NCBI GenBank assembly: GCA_001797465.1
Contig: MGPQ01000010.1
Location: 310,001 to 374,000 of the forward strand
Direction of reading: 5' to 3'
DNA from: Deltaproteobacteria bacterium GWB2_55_19
Lineage (GTDB): Bacteria > Desulfobacterota > GWC2-55-46
DNA: 64,000 nucleotides
Shown piece by piece: positions 27,246-35,146 of this stretch; position 1 is the first letter of the stretch; each line of letters opens with the position of its first letter. The notes beneath the pieces are model-generated. The model was not told the DNA's origin and made no database searches. It was given only the letters and a program-made list of their open reading frames with translations. Position numbers and translations under genes: made by a program.

Positions 27246-28907
27246 ATGATATCTTTTAAAAAAAGCCTCAGGGCGAAGTTCACCCTGATACTCTTCGTGG
27301 TCGGGATGGTCCCTCTTGCCGCCACATCGATATTCTTCTATTACACCGCCAAGGACGCGCTCTTTAAGAATGTCTTCAAGGAGCTCAAGTGGAACGCCGA
27401 CGAGATATCCCACGTCGTCGAGTCCCACTTTTCGGATACCGGCAAGGACCTCCTTATAGCCTCCCAGAACACCGCGTTCAACATGTACTTCCTGGACCCC
27501 GCGAACAGAATGAAGTGGGTAAAGGAACAGCAGAACACGCTAAAGTACCTCCGTACCGTCTATCCGGACGTCCTCGACGAGGCCTGTTTCATAGACGCGG
27601 CAGGACAGGAGGTCTCAAGGATAGTCTTTGACGAGCTCGCCCACGAGCACGAGCTTTCCTCGGAGGAGGGCCGCTCGGAGTTCTTCAAGGGAGCGTTCCT
27701 CCTTGAAAAGGGAGAGGTCTTCCAGGGCCGCCCCATGATATCCGAGGACACGAAGAGGTGGGTCCTCCCGAACGCGACACCCATCGTGGCGAACGGGAAA
27801 AAGGCCGCGATCCTCCACTTCGAGGTCACGATGACCTACTTCCAGCGCCTCCTCAAAAGCCTCATAAACCCCGACCGCGGCTACGGCTTCATACTTAACG
27901 ACGAGGGCGCGTTCATGGCGCACACACGCCTTGATATAAGCGAGAAAGACCCGTTTCCCGCCGCGATAACCCCTGGGGTGCCGCCCGCGCTCGAATCCAT
28001 ATACAGGAGGATGATGAACGCCGAGAGCGGCATAGAGGAGTTCGCGGAAGGCGGCGAGAGCTATTACATGATCTTCAGGCCCATAAACATCTCTTACCAA
28101 AAGGGCAGGAACGAAAACATCTGGTCGCTCGCCTACGTCATCCCGAGCGAGAGGGTCTACGTCGAGCTCGCGATACTAAAGTACAACGCGATAGTGCTCG
28201 CCTCTACCGTCCTCTTCATAATTGTCCTCGCCTACGCGGTCGGCAACTACGTGACGAAGCCGATAAGGGAGCTTGCCGGGGCGACGAAGAGGGTCGCCGG
28301 AGGAGAGATGCCCAAGGTGGACGTGAAGCGGGATGACGAGATAGGCCAGCTCTCGGACTCTTTCAACATCATGGTCGATGCGGTAAAGAGGAGGGACGAG
28401 GCGTTGAATGCCCTGGCCATAACCGACGGCCTGACGGGCCTCTATAACCACAGGTATTTTAAATCCGAGCTTGACAGGCACGTCAAAGCGGCACAGAGGT
28501 TCTCGCGCCCGCTCTCGCTCATTATCGCGGATATCGATTACTTCAAGCACTACAACGACAGGAACGGGCACGCGCAGGGCGACGTGGCGCTGAAGGCCGT
28601 CGCCTCCGTATTCATGAAGAGCGTGCGCGAGGTGGACATGGCCGCGAGGTACGGAGGGGAGGAGTTCGTGGTGATACTCCCGGAGACGCCTGTGGAAGGC
28701 GCGCTTATCGCCGCCGAGCGCATAAGGAAGAAGGTCGAGGAGGAGCCTGTCTTGAACGAGGAGACACAGCCTAACAACAGGCTTACGGTCTCGATAGGTG
28801 TCGCCACCCTGAAAGATGGCGACGATATGCTTAAGCTCATCGAGGCCGCTGACCAGGCCCTTTACAGGGCCAAGGATGAGGGGAGGAACAGGGTGGAGGG
28901 GGCGTAG
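27246..28907 (+). CDS. Diguanylate cyclase with periplasmic Cache sensor and HAMP (GGDEF)
   Basis: This 553-residue inner-membrane protein has a TM helix at about 12-32, a periplasmic double-Cache-like sensor to about residue 310, a second TM near 315-337, a HAMP domain (VTKPIRELAGATKRVAGGEMP), and a C-terminal GGDEF domain with intact GGEEF at 470-474. An RxxD I-site (REVD) ends exactly five residues before it, so product inhibition by c-di-GMP is expected. It makes c-di-GMP from two GTP in response to an unknown extracytoplasmic ligand. Upstream it is isolated from rpoD by a terminator, and a palindromic hairpin follows its stop. Confidence 0.92.
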   Translation: MISFKKSLRAKFTLILFVVGMVPLAATSIFFYYTAKDALFKNVFKELKWNADEISHVVESHFSDTGKDLLIASQNTAFNMYFLDPANRMKWVKEQQNTLKYLRTVYPDVLDEACFIDAAGQEVSRIVFDELAHEHELSSEEGRSEFFKGAFLLEKGEVFQGRPMISEDTKRWVLPNATPIVANGKKAAILHFEVTMTYFQRLLKSLINPDRGYGFILNDEGAFMAHTRLDISEKDPFPAAITPGVPPALESIYRRMMNAESGIEEFAEGGESYYMIFRPINISYQKGRNENIWSLAYVIPSERVYVELAILKYNAIVLASTVLFIIVLAYAVGNYVTKPIRELAGATKRVAGGEMPKVDVKRDDEIGQLSDSFNIMVDAVKRRDEALNALAITDGLTGLYNHRYFKSELDRHVKAAQRFSRPLSLIIADIDYFKHYNDRNGHAQGDVALKAVASVFMKSVREVDMAARYGGEEFVVILPETPVEGALIAAERIRKKVEEEPVLNEETQPNNRLTVSIGVATLKDGDDMLKLIEAADQALYRAKDEGRNRVEGA

Positions 28908-28911
28908 TGAT

Positions 28912-28940
28912 GCCTGTTCAGGTTTGCAACCTGAACAGGC
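28912..28940. repeat. Perfect 13-bp hairpin, family shared with 57928-57960
   Basis: GCCTGTTCAGGTT and AACCTGAACAGGC flank a TGC loop. The inner 19 nt, TTCAGGTTTGCAACCTGAA, recur identically at 57.9 kb while the outer stem differs but stays paired. A T-rich run follows at 28947-28953, so it may also end transcription of the diguanylate cyclase gene. Confidence 0.75.
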
Positions 28941-28950
28941 GAAGAGTTTT

Positions 28951-29437
28951 TTTCGGAAAGTCCGTTTTGCGCGCTCCGCGCGTTCATTCGCATGGCTCCG
29001 AGCGCTTTCATCCTCCCCGTCCCGCTAGCGCACCCCTTAGGGTGCTGCCGCGCTTTTTTACTTTCCCGGACGCTCACGCTTCGCGATAAGGCTTCCTCCC
29101 TTAAGGTCGTTCACCCCATGCCTGGGATTTTTGAAAAACAAAAAAGCCGCAAGAAGTTCTCCCTCTCCCCTTGTGGGAGAGGGTCGGGGTGAGGGGGGGC
29201 ACCCTCCCCTCAAGGGAGGGGAAGTTAATAGAGCGAGTTTTCGTTCTGTCTTTACAAACATACGGGCGCATGGCGGAGAGCGCATAAGGGAGGAAGAGGC
29301 GAGCGCGCCGGGGTGGATTAGACGCTTGCGCTCGGGGCGCAAACAACTGGGAAATGAAAGCCGTGGACGGGGAGGAAGGAAGCGTTAGGAGCCCCTGCGC
29401 GAAAGCGCGCAGAGCGCACAAAACGGACTTTCCGAAA
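28951..29437. repeat. 487-bp non-coding element with 32-bp terminal inverted repeats (MITE-like)
   Basis: The left end 28951-28982 matches the reverse complement of the right end 29406-29437 at 30 of 32 positions (both begin TTTCGGAAAGTCCGTTTTG). An inner pair (29004-29022 and 29365-29383) also pairs at about 16 of 19. Inside lie a second repeat copy (29090-29139) and a CCTCTCCC/GGGAGAGG palindrome near 29160-29180. No convincing coding frame is present: open frames here have no family resemblance. It fills most of the gap between the cyclase and DUF167 genes. Confidence 0.7.
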
Positions 29438-29445
29438 GAGTAAAG

Positions 29446-29787
29446 TCAATCCAAGTTAAGAGCCACAGACAGTCTCTGAGCGATATCCTTAACCCCGAGG
29501 CCTTCGACCTTTACCCTCTTCTCCCTCGACTTTGTCCCTGAGTCTATCGACAAGGCGGTCTTCCGGATGCCTAAAATATCGGAGAGAAATTCGATCAGCG
29601 CGCGGTTTGCCTCGCCCTCTACTGGCGGGGCTGTGAGTTTGATCTTAAGGGAGTTTTCCTGTACGCCCTCGACGGCGTTTTTTGACGAGCGGGGTTGCAG
29701 CCTTACGCGGATAAAGACCCCCTTCGGGGTCTCCTCGATAAAAGGCAGGGGATTATTTTGGGAAGAACTTGAGCTTTTCCGATTCAC
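29446..29787 (-). CDS. DUF167/YggU-family protein
   Basis: This 113-residue protein contains the DUF167 signature: VRLQPRSSKNAVEG, LKIKLTAPPVEGEANRALIEFL, then SIDSGTKSREKRVKVEG. Function is unknown. Its gene is a standard downstream member of the yggS-proC-yggT-divIVA neighbourhood. The first residues overlap the divIVA-like gene by 35 nt; a start nearer the conserved domain is possible. Confidence 0.88.
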   Translation of the reverse strand: MNRKSSSSSQNNPLPFIEETPKGVFIRVRLQPRSSKNAVEGVQENSLKIKLTAPPVEGEANRALIEFLSDILGIRKTALSIDSGTKSREKRVKVEGLGVKDIAQRLSVALNLD

Positions 29788-30250
29788 TGTCGGCCCTGCG
29801 GGACTCGTCCTCTTCCATGACGAGCTTGCTTGAGTGGTAGCTGATGACGGCCTTTATGGAGGACTCTATCTCAAGCCTCTGTTGTCTCAACCTGAATATC
29901 TCGTCCCTTATCTCCTGGGCCCTTCCCTGCGCCTGTCTTACGATATCCTCGGCCTGCATCCTTGCTTCGGCTATAAGGAGCTCGGACTCCTTCCGGGCGT
30001 TGAATTTGAGGTCCTCTACCATCCTCTGCGCGGTCGTGAGCGTCTCTTTAAGGACTCGCTCATTCGAGATATGCTCGTTCAATCTCTCGTGCGCGTCTCT
30101 AAGGCGCTCAGTGAGCGTGATTATCTCCTTCGCGGACTCTTCGAGGGCGTCAGCCGCCTGCTCTCTAAGGTCGTCGACCTCCCTCGCGTCATAGCCGCGG
30201 AGCGACTTTTTGAGCTGGTTCCCCCTTACTTCAAGCGGAGTTATTTTCAT
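29753..30250 (-). CDS. DivIVA-domain coiled-coil protein
   Basis: This 165-residue protein starts MKITPLEVRGNQLKKSLRGYDAREVDDL, the DivIVA/GpsB N-terminal membrane-curvature-binding signature, followed by one long coiled coil rich in Glu, Arg and Ala to about residue 150. DivIVA-type proteins mark poles and division sites in many bacteria, and homologues in this gene neighbourhood occur in Gram-negatives as well. It overlaps the YggT-like gene upstream by 4 nt. A role in envelope or division organisation is inferred. Confidence 0.88.
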   Translation of the reverse strand: MKITPLEVRGNQLKKSLRGYDAREVDDLREQAADALEESAKEIITLTERLRDAHERLNEHISNERVLKETLTTAQRMVEDLKFNARKESELLIAEARMQAEDIVRQAQGRAQEIRDEIFRLRQQRLEIESSIKAVISYHSSKLVMEEDESRRADSESEKLKFFPK

Positions 30251-30561
30251 ATCGTTCCTCCCCCGGCCTTAAGCCTTACCGCGAGTTCTATCAGTGAGAC
30301 AACCGCGAACTTCTTTATGAAATAGATGGCGAGTATGACTATCATCGGCGAGAGGTCTATCCCCCCGAGGAACGGGATCACGCGCCGTACCCTGTAAAGG
30401 ACCGGCTCTGTAACCTGGTAAAGGAAGCGGACTATCGGGTTATACGGGTCCGGGTTTACCCATGATATGATCGCCCTTGCTATTATTATCCAAAGGTATG
30501 CGCTGAGCGCTATGTCGAGTATCTGGGCGAGTGCGTTAATAAGGTTTGCAAGAGCGAACAT
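30247..30561 (-). CDS. YggT-family membrane protein
   Basis: This 104-residue protein has two to three hydrophobic segments and the YggT signature SWVNPDPYNPIVRFLYQVTEPVL followed by RRVIPFLGGIDLSPM. Family members are small inner-membrane proteins of unclear function, linked to osmotic stress and division. Placement between proC and divIVA genes is conserved widely. Confidence 0.9.
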   Translation of the reverse strand: MFALANLINALAQILDIALSAYLWIIIARAIISWVNPDPYNPIVRFLYQVTEPVLYRVRRVIPFLGGIDLSPMIVILAIYFIKKFAVVSLIELAVRLKAGGGTI

Positions 30562-30626
30562 CCCTTTACTGTCTCCTTTTATCTCAATTCCGTCAGAACG
30601 GTCTGTGACATCGGTCAGTGAATGAT

Positions 30627-30709
30627 CCCCTCCTTATCAAGGAGGGGAAAGGGGAGGTCGTCTTTACTTTAACCCCCCCTCCCAACCTCCCCTTGTTAAG
30701 GAGGGGAGG
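30627..30709. repeat. G/C-strand palindromic repeats, two units
   Basis: CCCCTCCTT-ATC-AAGGAGGGG at 30627-30647, followed by AAAGGGGAGGTCG, is nearly identical to 38146-38180. A related unit CCTCCCCTTGTTAAGGAGGGGAGG lies at 30686-30709. These occupy the gap between the proC and yggT genes. Such units are common dispersed bacterial intergenic repeats. Confidence 0.65.
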
Positions 30710-30710
30710 T

Positions 30711-30742
30711 AAATCGCAAAATCCCCCGTAACTTTGGGGGAT
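30711..30742 (-). terminator. Terminator after proC
   Basis: ATCCCCC/GGGGGAT form a 7-bp stem with an 8-nt loop at 30721-30742. Read on the minus strand it is followed by TTTTGCGATTT. It sits 10 nt beyond the proC stop, suggesting that proC and yggT are at least partly uncoupled. Confidence 0.6.
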
Positions 30743-30751
30743 GGGTGGCGC

Positions 30752-31588
30752 CTACTTCCCCATTGAGAGCTCCTTCGCCCTTTTTGTGGCCGCCTTTACG
30801 GCCTTAACTACGGCGTCTTTGAATCCCGCCTCTTCGAGCTTGGCTATCCCCTGCATGGTGGTGCCGCCGGGGGAGGTGACCATCTTCCTTAATTCCGGGA
30901 GGTCCTTGTCGCTCTCTATGGCCAGTAAGGCCGCGCCGAGTGTCGTCTGCATGGCGAGGAGCCTGGAATCGGCTTCTGTTAGACCGAGCTCCCTGCCCGC
31001 CTCTACGAGCGCCTCCATGAAATAGAATACATACGCAGGGCCGCTGCCGGAGAGGCCCGTTACTGCGTCGAGCAGGTGTTCGTCTTCGACTACGATGACT
31101 TTGCCGACCGACTCGAATACGGCTCTGGCGAGTTTCAAGTCGTTTTTACCGGCCCCCATGCCGGCTACAAGCCCGGTCATGCCTTCCCTTACAATGGCCG
31201 GGGTGTTGGGCATAGCCCTGACGACCGGGATGAAGGCCTTTACCCCGCCGTGCTTTAGTGTCTCGAGGATCGCGGTAGTGGTGAGCCCGGCTACGGCCGA
31301 GATGATGAGCTTCGCGCCGAGGAGGTCCGGGGCAATTTCGGCGAGCGCTTCCCGCGCGTCCTGCGGCTTTACCGTAAGGAATATTATATCAGCATTTCTA
31401 ATGACTTCATGGTTTTTGTTGTAGACCTTTATCTCGTAGGTCTCGGCGAGGTGTACGAGGCGGGAGGATGCCCTGTCGCTTGCGATTATCTGGTTTGCGC
31501 CGACGCTCCTGGAGGCGAGCAACCCCTTTATGAGCGCCTCTGCGAGGTTGCCGGCGCCTAAAAAGCCTATGGTTTTTTTTGTGAGCAT
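30752..31588 (-). CDS. proC: Pyrroline-5-carboxylate reductase
   Basis: This 278-residue Rossmann-fold protein begins IGFLGAGNLAEALIKGLL, has IIFLTVKPQD near residue 72 and ISAVAG, MPNTPAIVREGMTG and the C-terminal family signature LSGSGPAYVFYFMEALVEAG. It performs the last step of proline synthesis, using NAD(P)H. It lies 33 nt after the yggS-like gene, the conserved order. Length is normal. Confidence 0.96.
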   Translation of the reverse strand: MLTKKTIGFLGAGNLAEALIKGLLASRSVGANQIIASDRASSRLVHLAETYEIKVYNKNHEVIRNADIIFLTVKPQDAREALAEIAPDLLGAKLIISAVAGLTTTAILETLKHGGVKAFIPVVRAMPNTPAIVREGMTGLVAGMGAGKNDLKLARAVFESVGKVIVVEDEHLLDAVTGLSGSGPAYVFYFMEALVEAGRELGLTEADSRLLAMQTTLGAALLAIESDKDLPELRKMVTSPGGTTMQGIAKLEEAGFKDAVVKAVKAATKRAKELSMGK

Positions 31589-31621
31589 TTTTCTGTCTGC
31601 CGAAAGGCGGGGGTCTGTTGG

Positions 31622-32332
31622 CTAAAGCGCCTTCGACCCCTTTTTCTCGGGCCGGGGCCCGAATATCGCGGTCCCAACCCGGACGATAGTAGCGCCCTCC
31701 TCGACCGCCATCTCAAAGTCGCCAGACATCCCCATGGATAGCTCCTTTAAGAAGACGCCCGGGATCCGCTCCTTGTTGATCCGTTCGGCGAGCCTTCTGA
31801 GCGCTACGAAGTAGGGCCTTGAGAACTCGGGGGAGTCGCATTGCGGGGGTATGGTCAGGAGTCCCTTAAGCCTTATATTCGGGAGCGTCGAGGCCGCCCT
31901 TGCGAGCTTTACCGCACCCTCCGCGTCGACCCCGGTCTTTGTCTTCTCCCGTGCGATGTTTACCTCTATGAAGCAGTCGATCGGCTCCTTCGCCCTCTTG
32001 TTTATCTCCTGCGCGAGCTCGATGGAGTCTACCGTCTCTATGCAGTCGAACATCTCGACCGCGAGCTTGACCTTGTTCTTCTGGAGGTGGCCGATAAAGT
32101 GCCATCTGACGGCCTTGTCCTTTATCTTTTCCATCTTCTCCCCGGCCTCCTGCACATAGTTCTCGCCGAGGGTCTTTGCGCCGATCGAGACGGCCTCTTT
32201 CACCCTTTTTATCTCGACCGTCTTCGTAACGGCGAGGAGCGTGATCTCAGCTGGGTCGCGCCCGACCTTCCTCGCCGCCTTTCCGATCCTTTCAAGAACG
32301 CCTGCCAGATTCTCTGATATTGTCCCAGTCAT
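31622..32332 (-). CDS. YggS/PLPBP-family pyridoxal-phosphate homeostasis protein
   Basis: This 236-residue single-domain PLP-binding protein has LLAVTKTVEIKRV (Schiff-base Lys), LGENYVQEA, WHFIGHLQKNKV and the C-terminal LSMGMSGDFEMAVEEGATIVRVGTAIFG. It buffers PLP and affects amino-acid pools rather than catalysing a known reaction. It is the first gene of the yggS-proC-yggT-divIVA-DUF167 group. Confidence 0.94.
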   Translation of the reverse strand: MTGTISENLAGVLERIGKAARKVGRDPAEITLLAVTKTVEIKRVKEAVSIGAKTLGENYVQEAGEKMEKIKDKAVRWHFIGHLQKNKVKLAVEMFDCIETVDSIELAQEINKRAKEPIDCFIEVNIAREKTKTGVDAEGAVKLARAASTLPNIRLKGLLTIPPQCDSPEFSRPYFVALRRLAERINKERIPGVFLKELSMGMSGDFEMAVEEGATIVRVGTAIFGPRPEKKGSKAL

Positions 32333-32547
32333 TCGAGGACCGCCAGAAGTTTTTTAAACCGCCTCGCGAGGCGGATGGAACAGGACAAGTGCCCATAAAA
32401 TAAGGGGAATTAACACGCAAAAGGGGTTTCAAATCCACCCATTGTTTCAATTTATAGCACAAGTGGGGCCATGCTCCAAGCAAAATTTTCAAGGATTTAC
32501 GACTTTTCAGTGCATGTTGATTAAAAAGGAGGCACAATAACGGCGCG
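32333..32547. other. Intergenic stretch with a 16-nt palindrome
   Basis: CCGCCTCGCGAGGCGG at 32359-32374 is a perfect palindrome next to an A/T run. The rest (32400-32540) is noticeably AT-richer than its surroundings. No gene is supported; the minus-strand frame over 32292-32537 has no recognisable features. Confidence 0.4.
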
Positions 32548-33213
32548 TCATTGGCCAGGGGTGGGGAGTTTAATCGGCCCGAGGTAATGTATCCACGACA
32601 TCTCCCAGACAGCCGCCAGAAAAAGTATAATGATTACAAGTACATATAGTTTCAAGGCGTCCTGTGCGGCGATACGCACCGCTTCTTTCCTCAAACCCGT
32701 CTTCTTCCTCATCGGCCAGAGGAGCGAAAGGCCTATATCCATGCCCGCGGCTGAAGAGATGCTATAAGCCCCGAACTCCAACAAAAAGGTGCCGTAGAAG
32801 ACAACGAGCGTTTCAACCCCGGAGTCCATGCCGAATATGAGGATACCGATAATAAAGCCCCTGAATACCGCGATGATGTACGGGATGAAGAAGACGGCCC
32901 CGGTTAAGGTGGTCGAGAAGAACGCGCCGAGCAACAGGTTGAAGAAGAAGGTATAGAATATCTTTGCCAAGAGACTCTCGGCGAGGAGTCCGGTGAGGGG
33001 TTTCAGGTACGAGAGGTTCTGTATCTCCTTCAACTGCTGGGCCCGGAGGTCGAGTACGAACGGTATCTTTTCCGAGACCGCCCACTGCCCGAAGACGAGA
33101 AAGACTATGTGCGCCGCCGCGAAGAAGACGACGAGGTTCCGCCTCCTCTTGAGCACTTCGAAAGATTCTTTAATCAAGTTGTTCATAGGCTCCTGAAAGG
33201 CTTTAAAAGGCAT
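32548..33213 (-). CDS. SpoIIM (DUF95)-family membrane protein
   Basis: This 221-residue protein has five or so hydrophobic segments and the SpoIIM-family arrangement. An N-terminal RRRNLVVFFAAAHIVF helix is followed by a loop, then NLLLGAFFSTTLTGAVFFIPYIIAVFRGFIIG and LEFGAYSISSAAGMDIG. Non-sporulating bacteria carry such homologues, often beside RDD or MoxR-type genes, and the function there is unknown. Met10 (33186) has AGGAG close upstream and is an alternative start. Confidence 0.8.
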   Translation of the reverse strand: MPFKAFQEPMNNLIKESFEVLKRRRNLVVFFAAAHIVFLVFGQWAVSEKIPFVLDLRAQQLKEIQNLSYLKPLTGLLAESLLAKIFYTFFFNLLLGAFFSTTLTGAVFFIPYIIAVFRGFIIGILIFGMDSGVETLVVFYGTFLLEFGAYSISSAAGMDIGLSLLWPMRKKTGLRKEAVRIAAQDALKLYVLVIIILFLAAVWEMSWIHYLGPIKLPTPGQ

Positions 33214-33539
33214 AAATCATATAATAATAGCTGAGATATTGAAAGGGGCTTTTTAGGCCTCGTTCAGGCAGGCCCATTCCGAGGGGCTGGACAATCCATC
33301 AAAGCCTCGTAATCGATTGAATCCCGGAGTTTTATCAGAATACCCGCATGAACCCATTCTGGCCCGGTTACTTGATTATCGCCCCGCCCCCTGCTACTAT
33401 TAACCTGTCTGATTTATCTTTTTCCTCTTTAACGCCGCGCATGGGGTGTGACCCGAGGCCGTAAGGCTCCCGAAGTACGCCGGTTATTCGATGCACAACG
33501 AGTAGTTCCCGGCAAACGCCGCAAAGGTATATACAGAGC
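33214..33539. other. Divergent intergenic region with a long ABC-exporter leader
   Basis: This 326-bp gap separates the SpoIIM-like gene (-) from the ABC exporter (+). It holds one good plus-strand promoter (33372-33400), leaving a leader of about 130-150 nt. I see no open reading frame of note and no recognised riboswitch core in it. Confidence 0.5.
33372..33400 (+). promoter_or_regulatory. Sigma-70 promoter candidate for the ABC-2 exporter
   Basis: TTGATT at 33372-33377 and TACTAT at 33395-33400 are spaced by exactly 17 nt, giving a start near 33407. Confidence 0.55.
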
Positions 33540-34283
33540 TTGAACAGGTTATCCGAGGAGATGGATGCGATAGTCGAGGTGAGGGGGCTCACGAAGCTCT
33601 TCAACGGCTTCAGGGCTGTCGAAGACATATCCTTCGACTGCCGCAAGGGGGAGATACTCGGCCTCATCGGCCCGAACGGGGCCGGAAAGACGACGACACT
33701 GCAGATGCTCCTCGGGCTTACGACCCCCACCTCCGGAGTGATAAGGATATTCGGCCTCGACATGGACGCGCACAGGCAGCAGATACTCTCAAGGGTAAAC
33801 TTTTCCTCTTCCTACATTTCGCTCCCCTTCTCCTTGACCGTCCGGGAGAACCTCATGGTCTTCGCTCGCCTCTACGGTGTCGCGGCGCCGAAAAAAAGGA
33901 TAGAGGAGCTACTCGCAATATTCGAGATAGGCGCGCTCAAAGACACGCCCGTCAGAAGGCTCTCCTCGGGGCAGGTTACGAGGGTCTGCTTGTGTAAGGC
34001 GTTGCTGAACGCGCCTGAGGTGCTCTTTCTGGACGAGCCTACGGCCTCGCTCGACCCGGACATAGCGGATAAGACCCGTAAGCTCCTTAAAAAGATAAAG
34101 GACGAGCAGTCCATCTCCATCCTGTATACCTCCCACAACATGAAGGAGATGGAAGAGATGTGCGACAGGGTGATTTTCATGGACAAGGGCAGGGTCATAG
34201 AGACGGGGAGCCCGGATGAGATAAAAAGGAAGTACGGGGGAGCGGACCTGGAAGACGTCTTCATCATGCTCGCCAGATCATGA
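33540..34283 (+). CDS. ABC-2 type exporter, ATP-binding subunit
   Basis: This protein of about 247 residues is a single ATPase with Walker A GPNGAGKTTT near residue 48, Q-loop region, ABC signature RLSSGQVTRV, Walker B VLFLDEPTASLDPD and the H-loop YTSHNM. The D-loop-proximal sequence and DLEDVFIMLAR end resemble CcmA/NatA-type exporters. It overlaps the permease gene by 4 nt. The TTG at 33540 is listed; an ATG at 33561 is family-plausible, but GAGGAG abuts it directly. The substrate is unknown. Confidence 0.9.
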   Translation: MNRLSEEMDAIVEVRGLTKLFNGFRAVEDISFDCRKGEILGLIGPNGAGKTTTLQMLLGLTTPTSGVIRIFGLDMDAHRQQILSRVNFSSSYISLPFSLTVRENLMVFARLYGVAAPKKRIEELLAIFEIGALKDTPVRRLSSGQVTRVCLCKALLNAPEVLFLDEPTASLDPDIADKTRKLLKKIKDEQSISILYTSHNMKEMEEMCDRVIFMDKGRVIETGSPDEIKRKYGGADLEDVFIMLARS

Positions 34284-35083
34284 TGGCGTCAAAGGGAGCG
34301 CGCATATTAGCCTACACGGTGCGCCACCTCTACCTCTACAAGAGGAGCCTCCCGCGCCTCATGGAGGTCTTCTACTGGCCAATACTCGATCTCGTTGTCT
34401 GGGGTTTCGTCTCCATCTATCTCTCAAGACAGGAGGGCTCTCTCCCGGACTTCATTACTTTCTTTTTGGGCGCGCTTATACTCTGGGACATACTCTTTAG
34501 ATCCCAGCAGGGTATATCGGTATCGTTCCTCGAAGACGTCTGGTCGAGGAACCTCCTGAACATCTTCGTAAGCCCTCTATCCCCGGCAGAGTACATAACG
34601 TCGCTCCTCTTCCTCTCCATCGTAAAACTCCTCTTGACCTCCGCGGTCATGGTCACGCTCGCGTGGCTACTCTATTCCTTCAACATCTTCATCCTCGGGT
34701 TCGCGCTCATACCGCTCGTAGTGAACCTCATCGTCATGGGCTGGTCCATAGGCATAATCACGACCGCGCTCATCATGAGGTACGGGCAGGAGGCCGAGGT
34801 GCTGGCCTGGGGCATAGCGCTCCTTTTTCAGCCCGTCTCCGCGGTCTTCTACCCGGTCGAGGTACTCCCGGGATGGGTGCGGTCGATAGCCCTCTTCGTG
34901 CCGTCCTCCCATGTGTTTGAGGGGATGAGGGAGGTGGTCGCCGGAGGGGGCGGCGTGCCGATATCGAATATCGTCTGGGCCGCGTCGCTTAATTGCGCCT
35001 ACATCACGGTTTCGATAATATTTTTCTGGTGGAACTTCAAGGTGGTCAAAAGGAAGGGTCTGCTCGCAAAGGTTGGGGAATAA
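34280..35083 (+). CDS. ABC-2 type exporter, permease subunit
   Basis: This 267-residue protein has six hydrophobic segments and an ABC-2 membrane domain (NIFVSPLSPAEYITSLLFLSIVKL, then ALLFQPVSAVFYPVEVLPGWVRSIALFVPSSHVFEGMR, a typical family end). It pairs with the ATPase encoded immediately upstream. Such pairs export lipids, polysaccharides or drugs; nothing nearby specifies which. Confidence 0.88.
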   Translation: MMASKGARILAYTVRHLYLYKRSLPRLMEVFYWPILDLVVWGFVSIYLSRQEGSLPDFITFFLGALILWDILFRSQQGISVSFLEDVWSRNLLNIFVSPLSPAEYITSLLFLSIVKLLLTSAVMVTLAWLLYSFNIFILGFALIPLVVNLIVMGWSIGIITTALIMRYGQEAEVLAWGIALLFQPVSAVFYPVEVLPGWVRSIALFVPSSHVFEGMREVVAGGGGVPISNIVWAASLNCAYITVSIIFFWWNFKVVKRKGLLAKVGE

Positions 35084-35146
35084 ACCGCGCTCAGAGACGC
35101 TGGACTTCGTCCCTCCAATCCCTTGACGGGAGGGTGAATATTTTCT

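Noticed and set aside
29101-29421. ORFs on both strands inside the 487-bp inverted-repeat element
   Set aside because: They are Pro/Arg/Ser-rich translations of repeat DNA spanning palindromes, with no family resemblance.
30627-30709. CRISPR-like array
   Set aside because: Units are palindromic, irregularly spaced and only two; there are no unique spacers and no cas genes.
32292-32537. Minus-strand 81-codon ORF upstream of the yggS-like gene
   Set aside because: It overlaps the yggS start in another frame, has no ribosome site and no recognisable features.
33407-33539. Riboswitch in the ABC-exporter leader
   Set aside because: The leader is long, but I see neither a recognised aptamer core nor a terminator hairpin.
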